Positions 25,381 through 34,391 are shown, numbered from the stretch's first letter. The stretch: DNA of 64,000 bases from Streptomyces niphimycinicus (GCF_018883605.1 NZ_JAHLEM010000025.1:1-64000); one strand, 5' to 3'. A program made the numbers and translations. The notes: generated by a model from the sequence alone, not told the origin.

Positions 25381-26662
25381 GGGAGACCTCCTCGCACAGT
25401 GCGCCGGCGTCGAGGTTGTGGACATGCTCGATCTCGGCGCGCTTGACGGATGTGAACGTGTCCAGCAGGTGGGGGTGGAACCAGTCGGCGACGATGGTGT
25501 CCTTCTCCAGCTCAGCGAGGGCCTCGGTGAGGGTGCCGGGCAGGGCGGGCACGCCGGCGAGGTCTTCCGGCGTCGCGCCTTCGGGCCACGGGTGCGGGCT
25601 GTCATAAGTCTCCGTGATGCCCCGCAGGCCGGCGCGGATGAGTACGCCGAGCGTGAGCCAGGCGTTGGCGGTGGCGTCCGCGGCACGGTACTCGAGGTTG
25701 TACTGCTCGGCCGTCTGGCCTCCGCCGAGGGTGCTGGTGGGGCAGATCCTCACGAGGGCCTCGCGGTTGCGCTCGCCGAGGAAGATTCCTCCGGCGCTCC
25801 ACCGGTGGGGTTGCAGGCGCAGGAACGAGGCCGGGCTGGCGGCGGTGACGGCCGACAGGGCTGGTGCGTGGTTGAGGATTCCGGCCGCGAAGCGGCTCCC
25901 GAGTTCGGAGAGTCCTCCCGGACGGGCAGGGTCGTACAGGGCGGGCCGGCCGTCCGCGTCGCGCAGGGAGAGGTGGACGTGGACGCCGTTGCCGCTGCCG
26001 TCGGGGTCGGGCAGGGGGGCGAAGGAGACCTGGCGGCCGTGGCGCCGGGCGAGGTCGCGCACCACCTCCTTGAGCAGGATGGCGCGGTCCGCGGCCTGAA
26101 GGGCGTCCGTGGGACACAGCGTGATCTCGAACTGGTCGGCTCCGTACTCCGGCAGCCAGTTCTCCGGCTCCAGGCCCAGTTCCTCGAGTTCCAGGAGCAG
26201 TTGGCTGCCGAACGGCTCAGCGCTGCGGTATCGCTCGAACGAGAACGGCGCAGTGGGCCGCAGTCCGCCCAGAGTGAACTCGTGTTCGAATGAGGCGATG
26301 ACGTCCAGGCCGGTGGCCTGCTTGAAGTCGTCCAGTGCGAGACGGGCGAAGAACCTCGGACAGCACTCCCACGGGCGTCCGTCGGGGTGCACCTGCTCGG
26401 CGAGGTGGAGGCTGGTGCCCGGCAGGCCGCCCGAGGCGCTCATCTGCACGCGGGCGGAGGGAACGGGCAGGAGTCGCAGGTCCCCGACGGAGCCGAATAC
26501 GTTCGGCGCGATCTCTCCGAAGGAGGTGATGGCGAGGTCTGCGGGCACCCAGCCGACACCCCGGCGCAGCACCGCCGCTTCCTCCCTGGCGGGTACGGCT
26601 CGTCCGCGGGTGACGGCGGCGAGATCGCTGGTGGCGATGAACAGCGGGGGCGATGCGGTCAT
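25370..26662 (-). CDS. Glutamine synthetase family protein (gamma-glutamyl ligase / FluG C-terminal-domain-like)
   Basis: 430-residue GS-fold ligase. SFEHEFTLGG holds the metal-binding Glu-x-Glu, NGVHVHLSLRD the conserved histidine, QPHRWSAGG the ATP/glutamate region and LGERNREALVRICP the conserved arginine. At 430 residues it is nearer to gamma-glutamylpolyamine/anilide synthetases than to GlnA, and no adenylylation signature was seen. It probably attaches glutamate to an amine. It is preceded by a strong promoter candidate and RpiR-type palindromes. ATG at 26662 is preferred over the frame reaching 26737, which would include the promoter. Confidence 0.92.
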   Translation of the reverse strand: MTASPPLFIATSDLAAVTRGRAVPAREEAAVLRRGVGWVPADLAITSFGEIAPNVFGSVGDLRLLPVPSARVQMSASGGLPGTSLHLAEQVHPDGRPWECCPRFFARLALDDFKQATGLDVIASFEHEFTLGGLRPTAPFSFERYRSAEPFGSQLLLELEELGLEPENWLPEYGADQFEITLCPTDALQAADRAILLKEVVRDLARRHGRQVSFAPLPDPDGSGNGVHVHLSLRDADGRPALYDPARPGGLSELGSRFAAGILNHAPALSAVTAASPASFLRLQPHRWSAGGIFLGERNREALVRICPTSTLGGGQTAEQYNLEYRAADATANAWLTLGVLIRAGLRGITETYDSPHPWPEGATPEDLAGVPALPGTLTEALAELEKDTIVADWFHPHLLDTFTSVKRAEIEHVHNLDAGALCEEVSRVH

Positions 26663-26708
26663 GTTCCAGCCTCTGCAAGTCGTGTATGAGCCGAACGGCT
26701 GAACATGA

Positions 26709-26737
26709 GTGATACATGCGTTACATCTGACGGTCAA
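26709..26737 (-). promoter_or_regulatory. Promoter of the GS-like/amidohydrolase operon
   Basis: On the minus strand TTGACC (26732-26737), a 17-base spacer, then TATCAC (26709-26714). It lies about 47 bases upstream of the GS-like start and is the best sigma-70-type match in this 224-base gap. Confidence 0.6.
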
Positions 26738-26815
26738 TGGGCAGCGCTGAAATTTCCATTACAGAACTGCGGCGAACGCCTCACTTCACGGACCGGATGT
26801 CGCGGTGTTAGCGTA

Positions 26816-26828
26816 ATGAATGTTTCAT
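26816..26828. promoter_or_regulatory. Candidate RpiR operator
   Basis: ATGAA-TGT-TTCAT, a perfect 5-bp inverted repeat with 3-base centre, about 80 bases upstream of the -35 of the GS-like operon and 58 bases beyond the RpiR stop. The same GTAATGAA-N3-TTCA core recurs at 29257-29270 in the decayed copy of this region, supporting a functional site. Confidence 0.45.
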
Positions 26829-26886
26829 CGAACGGTTGAGCCATGCGCTCCCCGTCTCAGTCCGACGGAAGCTCCTGATCCCCCGG

Positions 26887-27744
26887 CTAATCGTCGAGCG
26901 AGACGGACTCGATGAGCGTCAGCCGTGCGCGGCCGCCATCACCCAGAGCGCCCGCCACTCCTGCCACCAGGCTCTCGGTGACGGCCATCGCCGCCACCAG
27001 CGAGTCGAACGGAGACGCTGACTGCACCCGGCAGGGCAATACCACCTTGGAGACCTTGGCGATCGGCGAGAGCCAGTTGTCCGTCATCAGGGCGACCGTC
27101 GCGCCCCGCCTGCTCACCGCTTGAGCGAAATGGAGGTTGGCATCGGTGTAGCGCCGGTAGTCGAACAGCACGAAGACGGACTGCGTACCGGCATCCGCCA
27201 CGGCCACCAGACGCTCGGCCTCGTCTTCACCGATCATGCGGACACCGGCACGCAGCAGCCGCAGATGAAGAAGGAGGTAGTCGGCCAGCACATGGCTGAA
27301 ACGCCCGCCGACCAGGCATACCGCGCGGCTGGTGTCGCTCAGCAGGTCCACCAGGGCCCTGAACTCCGACTCGGGGATCCCGTCGTAGGATGCGTCGATC
27401 ATGTCGACAAAGGTCTGCCGGGTCTCGCGCAGGATGCCCTGCGGGTAGGCCGGAGGCTTCTCCTCGTACTGGACCAGGGGCGATCCGCCCTCGCTGTGCA
27501 GTTCGTGCAGCAAGACGCGCTGGAGACCGGGAAAACCCTCGAAACCGAGCCGGGTAGCGAAACGGATCACCGTCGGGGCGCTCACGTCGGCGGCGGCCGC
27601 CAGTTCGGCGGCCGTGGTGAGGCCGGCGGTCGGGTACTGCGCCAGGAGGGCCCGCGCCACTTTCCGCTCGCCAGGTGTCAGCCCGTCCATCTTGCCGAGC
27701 AGCAACTTGCGAACGGAGGCGAACTCGCCAGGAACCCCACTCAT
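26887..27744 (-). CDS. MurR/RpiR family transcriptional regulator
   Basis: 285-residue regulator. The N-terminal HTH_6 domain has GERKVARALLAQYPTAGLTT and VSAPTVIRFATRLGFEGFPG. The C-terminal SIS domain (about 125-270) has VCLVGGRFSHVLADYL, VFVLFDYRRYT and ATVALMTDN, and binds a phosphosugar or other small ligand in this family. It ends 224 bases upstream of the GS-like operon and is divergent from rocD, so control of both is likely. Its last about 40 codons are duplicated, in decayed form, at 29345-29480. Confidence 0.92.
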   Translation of the reverse strand: MSGVPGEFASVRKLLLGKMDGLTPGERKVARALLAQYPTAGLTTAAELAAAADVSAPTVIRFATRLGFEGFPGLQRVLLHELHSEGGSPLVQYEEKPPAYPQGILRETRQTFVDMIDASYDGIPESEFRALVDLLSDTSRAVCLVGGRFSHVLADYLLLHLRLLRAGVRMIGEDEAERLVAVADAGTQSVFVLFDYRRYTDANLHFAQAVSRRGATVALMTDNWLSPIAKVSKVVLPCRVQSASPFDSLVAAMAVTESLVAGVAGALGDGGRARLTLIESVSLDD

Positions 27745-27832
27745 AGGCAGAGCCTACCGCTCCGCTCCTTCTTCCTTGATCCCCTCCCCTCCTCGTCCCG
27801 CCCCGTACCGCCCAACGAAGGAACCAAGCCCA

Positions 27833-29062
27833 GTGACCATCCCGGCAACCACGCCCGCCCCCGCCACGGACGTGCACATAGCCCGCACCGAGCGGTTCGC
27901 CGCCCACAACTACCACCCGCTGCCCGTGGTCCTCTCCTCCGGTGACGGCGCCTGGGTGACCGACATCGAAGGTCGCCGCTACCTCGACTGCCTGGCCGGC
28001 TACTCGGCCCTCAACTTCGGCCACCGCAACCCCCGCCTCCTGCGCCGGGCCACCGAGCAACTCAACCGCCTCACCCTGACCAGCCGAGCCTTCTACAACG
28101 ACCAACTCGGCGGCTTCGCCGAGGCGTTGGCCGGTCTGTGCCACAAGGACCTGGTGCTGCCGATGAACAGCGGCGCCGAAGCCGTCGAAACGGCCATCAA
28201 GGTGAGCCGGAAGTGGGGATACGAGGTCAAGGGCATCCCCGCCGACTCCGCGCGCATCATCACCATGCACGGCAACTTCCACGGCCGGACCACCACCATC
28301 GTGAGCTTCTCCGACGACGACACGGCGACCGGAGGCTTCGGTCCCTTCGCGCCGGGCTTCGTCTCCGTCCCTTACGGAGACATCGAGGCCATCCAGCAGG
28401 TGATCAGCCCGAACACCGTGGCCGTGCTGTTCGAACCGATCCAGGGAGAGGGCGGAGTGGTGATCCCACCTCCGGGATTCCTTTCCCGACTCCGGGAGGT
28501 GTGCACGCGCAACAACATCCTCATGGTCGCCGACGAGATCCAGTCGGGCCTCGCCCGCACAGGGAAGACGTTCGCCTGCGACCACGAAGGCGTAGTCCCG
28601 GACATCTACATCCTCGGCAAGGCCCTCGGCGGCGGGATCCTCCCCGTCTCCGCCGTGGTCGCCGACAGCGACATCCTCGGCGTGGTCACGCCCGGAACCC
28701 ACGGGTCCACCTTCGGGGGCAACCCACTGGCCTCGGCCGTCGGAGCTGAAGTCGTGGCCATGCTCCAGACCGGCGAGTACCAGGCCCGCGCGCATGAGTT
28801 CGGAGAGCGACTGCGCGCCGGACTCGGCGGGCTCATCGGCTCGGGCCTGTCGGAAGTCCGCGTCCGCGGCCTGTGGGCCGGAGTGGACATCGCCCCGGGC
28901 CACATGACCGGCCGCGATGCCTGCGCCGGACTCCTCGCCCGCGGCGTGCTGGCCAAGGACACACACGGCTCGACCGTGCGCTTCGCCCCTCCGCTCGTCG
29001 CGTCCGAGGCCGACATCGACCTTCTCGTCAACGCGGTCGGAGAGGTCGTGCGCAACGGCTGA
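27833..29062 (+). CDS. rocD: Ornithine aminotransferase (class III, PLP-dependent)
   Basis: 409-residue class III aminotransferase converting ornithine plus 2-oxoglutarate to glutamate-5-semialdehyde plus glutamate. FGHRNPRLLRRATEQL and TLTSRAFYNDQLGGFAE are typical of ornithine-oxo-acid transaminases, as are MNSGAEAVETAIKVSRKWGY, MVADEIQSGLARTGK and the PLP lysine in ILGKALGGGILPVS. GTG at 27833 with AAGGAA upstream gives the usual N-terminus; the 73 codons before it are the promoter of this gene and its divergent RpiR neighbour. It fits an arginine/ornithine catabolic role alongside the following permease and second aminotransferase. Confidence 0.92.
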   Translation: MTIPATTPAPATDVHIARTERFAAHNYHPLPVVLSSGDGAWVTDIEGRRYLDCLAGYSALNFGHRNPRLLRRATEQLNRLTLTSRAFYNDQLGGFAEALAGLCHKDLVLPMNSGAEAVETAIKVSRKWGYEVKGIPADSARIITMHGNFHGRTTTIVSFSDDDTATGGFGPFAPGFVSVPYGDIEAIQQVISPNTVAVLFEPIQGEGGVVIPPPGFLSRLREVCTRNNILMVADEIQSGLARTGKTFACDHEGVVPDIYILGKALGGGILPVSAVVADSDILGVVTPGTHGSTFGGNPLASAVGAEVVAMLQTGEYQARAHEFGERLRAGLGGLIGSGLSEVRVRGLWAGVDIAPGHMTGRDACAGLLARGVLAKDTHGSTVRFAPPLVASEADIDLLVNAVGEVVRNG

Positions 29063-29080
29063 ACCGTAGGCGGCTACCAG

Positions 29081-29112
29081 GGTCCTTCTGTCGGATCTCC
29101 GCCAGAAGGACC
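29081..29112 (+). terminator. Terminator hairpin after rocD
   Basis: GGTCCTTCTG, 12-base loop, CAGAAGGACC: perfect 10-bp stem starting 19 bases after the rocD stop. There is no long T run, as is common in Streptomyces. Confidence 0.75.
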
Positions 29113-29214
29113 GCGTCGGCGAAGGACCGCCCTCCGTCCCGCCCGCAGAGATCGCTGGTGGCGATGAACACGGAGTCTGCGGTCAATAGAAGGATGCGCG
29201 GCCAACATTTTTTC

Positions 29215-29232
29215 GTGAAGCATATGCTTCAC
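29215..29232. promoter_or_regulatory. Perfect 18-bp palindrome, candidate RpiR-type operator
   Basis: GTGAAGCATATGCTTCAC is fully self-complementary. It lies in the decayed duplicate, with a second GAA/TTC-type repeat (ATGAA-CAC-TTCA, 29259-29270) 27 bases further on. The half-site GTGAA/TTCAC resembles the ATGAA/TTCAT site at 26816. Confidence 0.5.
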
Positions 29233-29403
29233 CAGCCGCTGTTCACGGTGCTAGCGTAATGAACACTTCACCGTGGACGACGGGAGGAGTAGGCGCAGAG
29301 CGCTCTCGCCCCAGCCCGGCGCGAGGCCCGGTCTGCTGACCAGTCGTGGAGCGAAACAGACTCGACGAACATCAGCCGTGTGCGGCCGCTCTTCACCCAG
29401 AGT

Positions 29404-29457
29404 GCCCGCCACGCCCGCCACGCCCGCCACGCCCGCCACGCCCGCCACGCCCGCCAC
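29404..29457. repeat. Six perfect copies of a 9-bp tandem repeat
   Basis: GCCCGCCAC x6 without mismatch. In the minus-strand reading of the RpiR relic it codes for repeated V-A-G units; the intact gene has only VAGVAGALG at this spot. Probably slippage expansion in a non-selected copy. Confidence 0.95.
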
Positions 29458-29685
29458 GAGACTCTCGGTGACGGCTGCAACAGCCGCAGAGGAAGACCAT
29501 TCTCAAGACTGGGCCGCCGCGTCTCCGGGGCCGGCAGTCGACCACATCCGTGTACATCCTGACGCGATCAAAGCCACCCCCGGACAGGCCCTAGTCGCAA
29601 CCGTCGCCTTTCGGCGGTTTTCCGACAACCGAAGACGGAGCCGGGAACGGGAGCCGGGCGTCCGCCAATCACCAAAGGGCAGCAC

Positions 29686-31176
29686 ATGACCAGCACAGAG
29701 AACGTGAACCACACCGGCAAGACCAGACGCGACCTGCCGATTTGGGTTGCAGGGGCACTCTCGCTCGGCACGGTCGGCCCCACCCTGGCGATGTCCGGCA
29801 ATGGGCAGGGCTTGGTCGCCTCGGTCGGGAAGGCGGTGCCCCTGGTCTTCCTCATCGGACTGATCGGGGTATCCCTGGTCGGCTACAGCTTCGTTCGGCT
29901 GACCCGGCACCTGAATCAGGCGGGGTCCGCCTATGCCCTGGTCGGCCGGACACTGGGCCGGCGGACCGGCGTCTTCGCCGGCTTCGCCATGATCGGCGCC
30001 TACGTCGGGTTCTCCATCGGCTGTCTGGCGTTGACGGCATCGTTCGTGAACGCCTTCCTGGCGCAGATGCAGCCTGGCAGCCAAGAACCCTTCCAGGTGC
30101 CGTGGCTTGTCACGGTGCTGGTGCTCACGGCGGTCTCCTTGGCGTTTGCCGGTCGCGACGTCTCCTTCATCGCAAAGACACTGCTCGTCCTGGAAGGCAT
30201 CGGCATCATTGCCATGCTGGTTCTCATCGGTGTCATTGTCGGCCACGGAGGAGCCCCCTCTACCGGCATGGACATGTCGGTCTTCACGTTCTCCGGTGGC
30301 CTCGGCGCGAACGCCGTGCTCGGCGGTGTCGTCGCCGCCTTTCTCTCGTGGGCCGGCTTCGAGGCATGTGCGTCGATGAGCGAAGAAACATCGGACCCGG
30401 GCCGCAACATCCCCCGCGCTCTGACCGGCACGCTGATCGCGACAGGCGTGGTCTTCGTCGTCGTGATGTTCGCGCAGACAATCGGCTTCGGAACCGACAA
30501 AGCGGGCCTCGAGGCATTCCGCACCTCGGACAACACCCTCGGAGACCTTGCGGACCGGTACATCGGTTCGGGGTTCGCTCTCGTGGTGGTCTTCACTGCG
30601 ACGATCGCGGCGTTCGCTTGACACATGGCCACCGCCGCGACCGCCGGCCGCATCATGCAGACCCTCGCCCGGGACGGCGTCGGTCCGTCCTGGCTCGGCA
30701 AGATCCACGAGCGCACGGGCGGGCCCCGCCGGGCCATGTGGGCCGTGGTCGGCGTCGCCTTCCTCATGAACGTGGTGTGCTCGGTGACGGGCTGGCCCGA
30801 CATGGGCACGGGCAATGGCGCGAACGACGCGTACTTCCTGTTCGCCATCGCCGGTTCGTTCTGCCTGATGGTCACCTACCTGGTAGTCGAAGTCGCCACA
30901 CTCCACTTCGTCGGCTCTTCCCGCTTCGACCACATCCATGGCGGCCGCGGACGCGTACTCGGCGTCGTGCTGCCCACACTGGGCGCTGCGGTAATCCTGG
31001 TCGTCCTGTGGTTCAACGTACGGGACGCCGATTCGCCCGCCTCCGCTGCCATGCTCGGCGTCTACTGGTGTGCGGTCGGCGTCCTGGTCGGGCTGCTCGT
31101 CGGAAAGACTGACCGCACCGTCGATGGAGGGCTGGCAGAGGAGATCGGCGAAGCCCGGGTGGGAGAATCACGATGA
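29686..31176 (+). pseudogene. APC-family amino acid permease interrupted by one in-frame TGA
   Basis: One continuous frame of 496 codons is broken only by TGA at 30619-30621. The first part (311 residues) carries the APC N-terminus, LPIWVAGALSLGTVGPTLAM. The second resumes in the same frame directly after the stop, ATAATAGRIMQTLARDG, which is the family's conserved TM8 loop. The point of interruption, AAFA-stop-HMATAA, is where family members have a small residue or Cys, so a TGC or TGG to TGA change is likely. Without readthrough the product lacks about four C-terminal helices. The ATG at 31173 of the next gene overlaps this frame's stop, so coupling was once functional. Confidence 0.85.
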
Positions 31177-32501
31177 CCGCAACCCCACCCCAACACGCGG
31201 CAGAGGAAGACTCGTCCGCTGCCGCCACCATCACTGAGCGCGACGCTCAGGTCATCGCCGGCGTCCAGAAGCTGCGCTACTTCCCGTTGGAAGTGGCCAC
31301 GGGCCGCGGCGCCATCCTGATCGAGCCCGGCGGCCGGGAGCTGATCGACCTCTCGGCGACCTGGACGGCCAGTGGGCTGGGGCATGGGCACCCGGCGGTG
31401 ACCGAGGCGATCGTGGCCGCCGCGCAGGCCCCGCCGGGTGCGAGCATCCTCTCCGCCGTTCACGAGGAAGCGGTCGCGTTCGCCGAGGAGTTGCTGGCGC
31501 TCACCCCCGGGCCCGCAGATCGCCGCGTCTACCTCGGACACGCCGGTTCCGACGCGAACGACGCCGTGCTGAGGGCATGCCGGGCCCGGCGTGGCTTTCG
31601 CCGGATCATCGCCTTCGAGAACGGCTACCACGGCGGCACCGGAGTCGCCATGGGAGTGTCGGGTGTGCACATCGACGGCGGAGCCGTTCCGGACCCGTAC
31701 GTGACGCTGGTGCCCTACCCGACCCCCTTCCATGCGGCGGACGGGGACGCTGCGGCCGACCTCGTCCGAAGCCTGAGCGCTGTCGAACAGGAGTTGAGCA
31801 AGGGCGACGTGGCCTGCCTCATCGTCGAGCCCCTGCTCGCCGACGGCGGGCTGGTTGTGCCGCCGGACGGTTTCCTGGCCGGGGTGAGCAATCTCTGCCG
31901 CCTCTACAACACTCCACTGGTCTGTGACGAAGTCAAGGTCGGACTCGGCAGAACAGGGATGCTGCACGCGTTTGAGCACGACGGGGTCACGCCCGACATC
32001 ATGACGTTCGGCAAGTCTCTCGGGGCGGGTCTACCGCTGTCCGCGGCCGTGGGCCCCTCCGACTATCTCGACGAGCCGGTCGGCTCTTCTCTACTGACGA
32101 CCGCCGGCAATCCCATTTGCGCCGCGGTCGGCCGGACCGTGCTGCGGATCTTGGTGGAGGAGCAGCTACCCGAGCGTGCGGCAGCGACAGGAGCGCGTTT
32201 CCTGGTGGGACTCGGAGAACAACTGGCCCGCTACGCCACCTTCCGCGGCGGCCATATCGGTGACCTCCGCGGGCGAGGGCTGGCGATCGGTGTCGAGATC
32301 ACCAACCCGGGGACGCAGCAGCCGGACGCGTCGGCCGCGGCCGCGATCGCACGGCGGGCATGGGAGTTGGGCGTCGTTGTGTACGTGGTCGGCGGCAACG
32401 TTCTGGAGATCACCCCGCCGCTGGTGATCGACGACGCCCAGATCGACCGGGCCGTCGAGGTGCTTGCCCAGGCAGTGTCGGACGTGACGGGTGGAACCTA
32501 G
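31173..32501 (+). CDS. Class III aminotransferase (aspartate aminotransferase family)
   Basis: 442-residue PLP enzyme. It has ATWTASGLGHGHPAVTEAIV, YLGHAGSDANDAVLRACRA, AFENGYHGGTG, the VCDEVKVGLGRTG aspartate motif and the PLP lysine in MTFGKSLGAGLPLSA. The family transfers amino groups from omega-amino acids or amines such as GABA and diamines. It differs clearly from rocD, so the two probably act on different amines. It is coupled by ATGA to the interrupted permease, and translation in the cell may suffer from the upstream premature stop. Confidence 0.92.
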   Translation: MTATPPQHAAEEDSSAAATITERDAQVIAGVQKLRYFPLEVATGRGAILIEPGGRELIDLSATWTASGLGHGHPAVTEAIVAAAQAPPGASILSAVHEEAVAFAEELLALTPGPADRRVYLGHAGSDANDAVLRACRARRGFRRIIAFENGYHGGTGVAMGVSGVHIDGGAVPDPYVTLVPYPTPFHAADGDAAADLVRSLSAVEQELSKGDVACLIVEPLLADGGLVVPPDGFLAGVSNLCRLYNTPLVCDEVKVGLGRTGMLHAFEHDGVTPDIMTFGKSLGAGLPLSAAVGPSDYLDEPVGSSLLTTAGNPICAAVGRTVLRILVEEQLPERAAATGARFLVGLGEQLARYATFRGGHIGDLRGRGLAIGVEITNPGTQQPDASAAAAIARRAWELGVVVYVVGGNVLEITPPLVIDDAQIDRAVEVLAQAVSDVTGGT

Positions 32502-32753
32502 TGTCCTGCGCCGCGTCGTGGCGACCTGTCCCCGAGTGCTGGACACCTCCTCCCCGGCCCTGGTTGGGCCCAGGTCTGGAGAACCATCTCGTCCGTCAGG
32601 CTCGTCCGCCGGGGAGGACTTGCCCGACCCGCCGGCGCCAGTGATGCCGATAGGTGCCCAGAGCGACTGACGCTCGTCATCGGCTGCGGCTGCGCGCCCG
32701 CGGGCGGCCATTTCATGCGGTGTCGATCCGAGCCGTCTTCTCGAGTGCCTTCC

Positions 32754-33683
32754 TCAAGCGGAAGTCTCACACCAGGCTTGCGTGATCTTCCGAGCCTGCT
32801 GTGTCAACGCTTCGCGCAGCGTGTCGGCGGCGTCGGAGACGGTGGAACGGAGCATGACGACGCTGATACGACGGGCCAGCGGTGGTCCGTCGACGGGACG
32901 GATGGCGAGGTCGAGGTCGGACTCGTGGCCGGTGAGCGCGAGCCGGGGGATCAGGGCGACCGCGGTCCCAGCCGCGACGAAGCCCTTGAGCATGCCGTAG
33001 TCGTCGGTGCGCATGACCCGGACGGGCTCGAAACCCTCCTGCGCACACGCCCAGCCGAGGGCGCGATCGCAGGGGTCCCAGTCACTGGTGCCCATGATCC
33101 AGCCCGCATCGCGCAATTGGCCCAGCGGGACGCGGTCCAGACCGGCGAGCGGGTGGTTGCCGGGCAGCGCCAGCAGCAGCGGATCGTCGAGCAGGTGGTG
33201 CAGTGCGAACTCCTCACCGAGGTCGAGGGGTTCACCCGGCTGGGAGTAGACCAGGGCGATCTGCACTCCGCCACCGCGCAGCGCCTTGACCAGGGTGGGC
33301 AGTTCCCCCTCGGCGAGCGAGACCCTGACCCCATCCGCGGCCAACTGCCGTACCGCGGGCGGGAGCAGCAGCGCCCCGGCGGTCGGGAAGGTGCCGACGT
33401 GCAGCGACTTCGCGCCGTGCTCGACCAGCGCGCGGACCTCCTGCTCAACCAGTCCCACGCGATCGAGCACCGCTTCCGCGTGGTGAAGCGCCAGCCTGCC
33501 GACTTCGGTGAGGTGGACGCCGCGCGGACCTCGGTGCACCAGCCGGGCGCCGAAGTGCGACTCGATCGCGGCAAGGTGGTGCGCGATGGTCGGCTGGCTG
33601 TAGTGCAGTGACCGTGCGGCGGCCGCGAGCGAGCCCTCGCGGGCGATCGCCCGCAGCACCTCGAACTGCCGCAGCTCCAGCAC
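32754..33683 (-). CDS. LysR family transcriptional regulator
   Basis: 309-residue LTTR. The N-terminal HTH has LRQFEVLRAIAREGSLAAAA and HYSQPTIAHHLAAIESHFGA. The periplasmic-binding-like effector domain spans about 90-300 (LHVGTFPTAGALLLPP; ALVYSQPGEPL). LTTRs usually control the divergent gene, but the DNA to its right holds only fragments, so its target is probably lost or distant. The 252 bases between its 3' end and the aminotransferase carry no recognisable gene. Confidence 0.93.
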   Translation of the reverse strand: MLELRQFEVLRAIAREGSLAAAARSLHYSQPTIAHHLAAIESHFGARLVHRGPRGVHLTEVGRLALHHAEAVLDRVGLVEQEVRALVEHGAKSLHVGTFPTAGALLLPPAVRQLAADGVRVSLAEGELPTLVKALRGGGVQIALVYSQPGEPLDLGEEFALHHLLDDPLLLALPGNHPLAGLDRVPLGQLRDAGWIMGTSDWDPCDRALGWACAQEGFEPVRVMRTDDYGMLKGFVAAGTAVALIPRLALTGHESDLDLAIRPVDGPPLARRISVVMLRSTVSDAADTLREALTQQARKITQAWCETSA

Positions 33684-34127
33684 CGTTGATCGCCATACCT
33701 TCTATGGAGGATCGCTGAGGAATCCAGTATTCCTCTTCTTTTGGTCCGGTGCCAGTCTCGACCTGTGTTCACGCAGCTTCCCTCCCCCGCCCAGTCCTCC
33801 GCGCCCTACGCCGACGCCCTGACCACTCTCGCGCGGGCCCCGTAGCTGCGGCTGGACGTCCCCGGCCGCGCCACGGACCCGAACGCCTTCGCGCGGCTGA
33901 AGAGCGTCGATCAAGTCGATGGAGGGTCGCTCCCCGACATCGACGCGGAACTCACGGCACCAGCGCACGACTTGCTCGTGCTCCTTTTCACCCGTGACGC
34001 GGCCCCGGCCTTCTGGACGCGGTTGCGGTGGGGTGAGCGTGCCGAGACGGCAAAGATGGGTCCGCCAGAAGGGTGCCGGCGCTGCGTCCGTGTGCCGCTG
34101 CCATGCAAGGCAGCCTGATCTCCATCT
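33684..34127. other. Degenerate region, no intact gene
   Basis: A plus-strand frame opens at GTG 33764 (beginning VFTQLPSPAQSSAPYADALT) but stops after 26 codons, then continues in frame as LRLDVPGRATDPNAFARL. This looks like a broken gene that I cannot assign. The remaining part lacks recognisable domains. Confidence 0.35.
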
Positions 34128-34262
34128 GGGACGCTGCGCAGCCACATGGTGCGCCAGGACGGTACGCGCCGCGATTCGCTGTACTACAGCGTCCTCGCGG
34201 ACGAGTGGCCATCCGTGCGCGACAAGCTGCTCACCCGGGTCGCGGCCAAAGCCACTGTCTGA
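34128..34262 (+). pseudogene. GNAT N-acetyltransferase C-terminal fragment
   Basis: The frame GTLRSHMVRQDGTRRDSLYY continuing SVLADEWPSVRDKLLTRV to TGA at 34260-34262 matches the C-terminal strand and helix of RimJ/RimL-type GNAT acetyltransferases (family pattern HMVRxDGxRRDSxxYSxLxxEWP). The acetyl-CoA-binding part is absent upstream, so this is a truncated remnant. Confidence 0.65.
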
Positions 34263-34391
34263 TCGTGCAGTTGTCCTCACGGCGCGAGGAGGACTCGCTT
34301 CCGCAAGAGAGCGAAGCCTGCACGGCCGAACATATGGCGCTTGAGTGCGCTCACCCTGGCGATCGGTGAGCATGATCGCGAAGGAGCGGCC

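Larger units (their letters stand above)
29148..29480 (-). pseudogene. Decayed duplicate of the GS-like 5' end / intergenic / RpiR 3' end
   Basis: This stretch repeats, in the same order and orientation, the segment 26621-26990. GAGATCGCTGGTGGCGATGA at 29148 matches the GS-like 5' coding end. TAGCGTAATGAA matches the intergenic operator. The RpiR C-terminus reappears on the minus strand as RTRLMFVESVSLHD (parent RARLTLIESVSLDD). The GS start codon is lost, the intergenic part is shorter and an internal 9-bp repeat has expanded. No functional protein is expected, although the operator-like palindromes survive upstream of the permease gene. Confidence 0.85.

Noticed and set aside
29404-29457. 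CRISPR-like repeat array
   Set aside because: 9-bp direct tandem repeats without spacers; a coding-frame microsatellite.
30619-30660. Selenocysteine insertion at the TGA of the permease
   Set aside because: No clear SECIS-like stem-loop was recognised just after the codon, and permeases of this family are not known selenoproteins. Nonsense mutation or sequencing error is simpler.
32502-32753. Minus-strand P-loop-like GAGGSGKS suggesting a kinase gene
   Set aside because: The rest of the frame is arginine/proline-rich noise overlapping the aminotransferase end; no Walker B or other motif.
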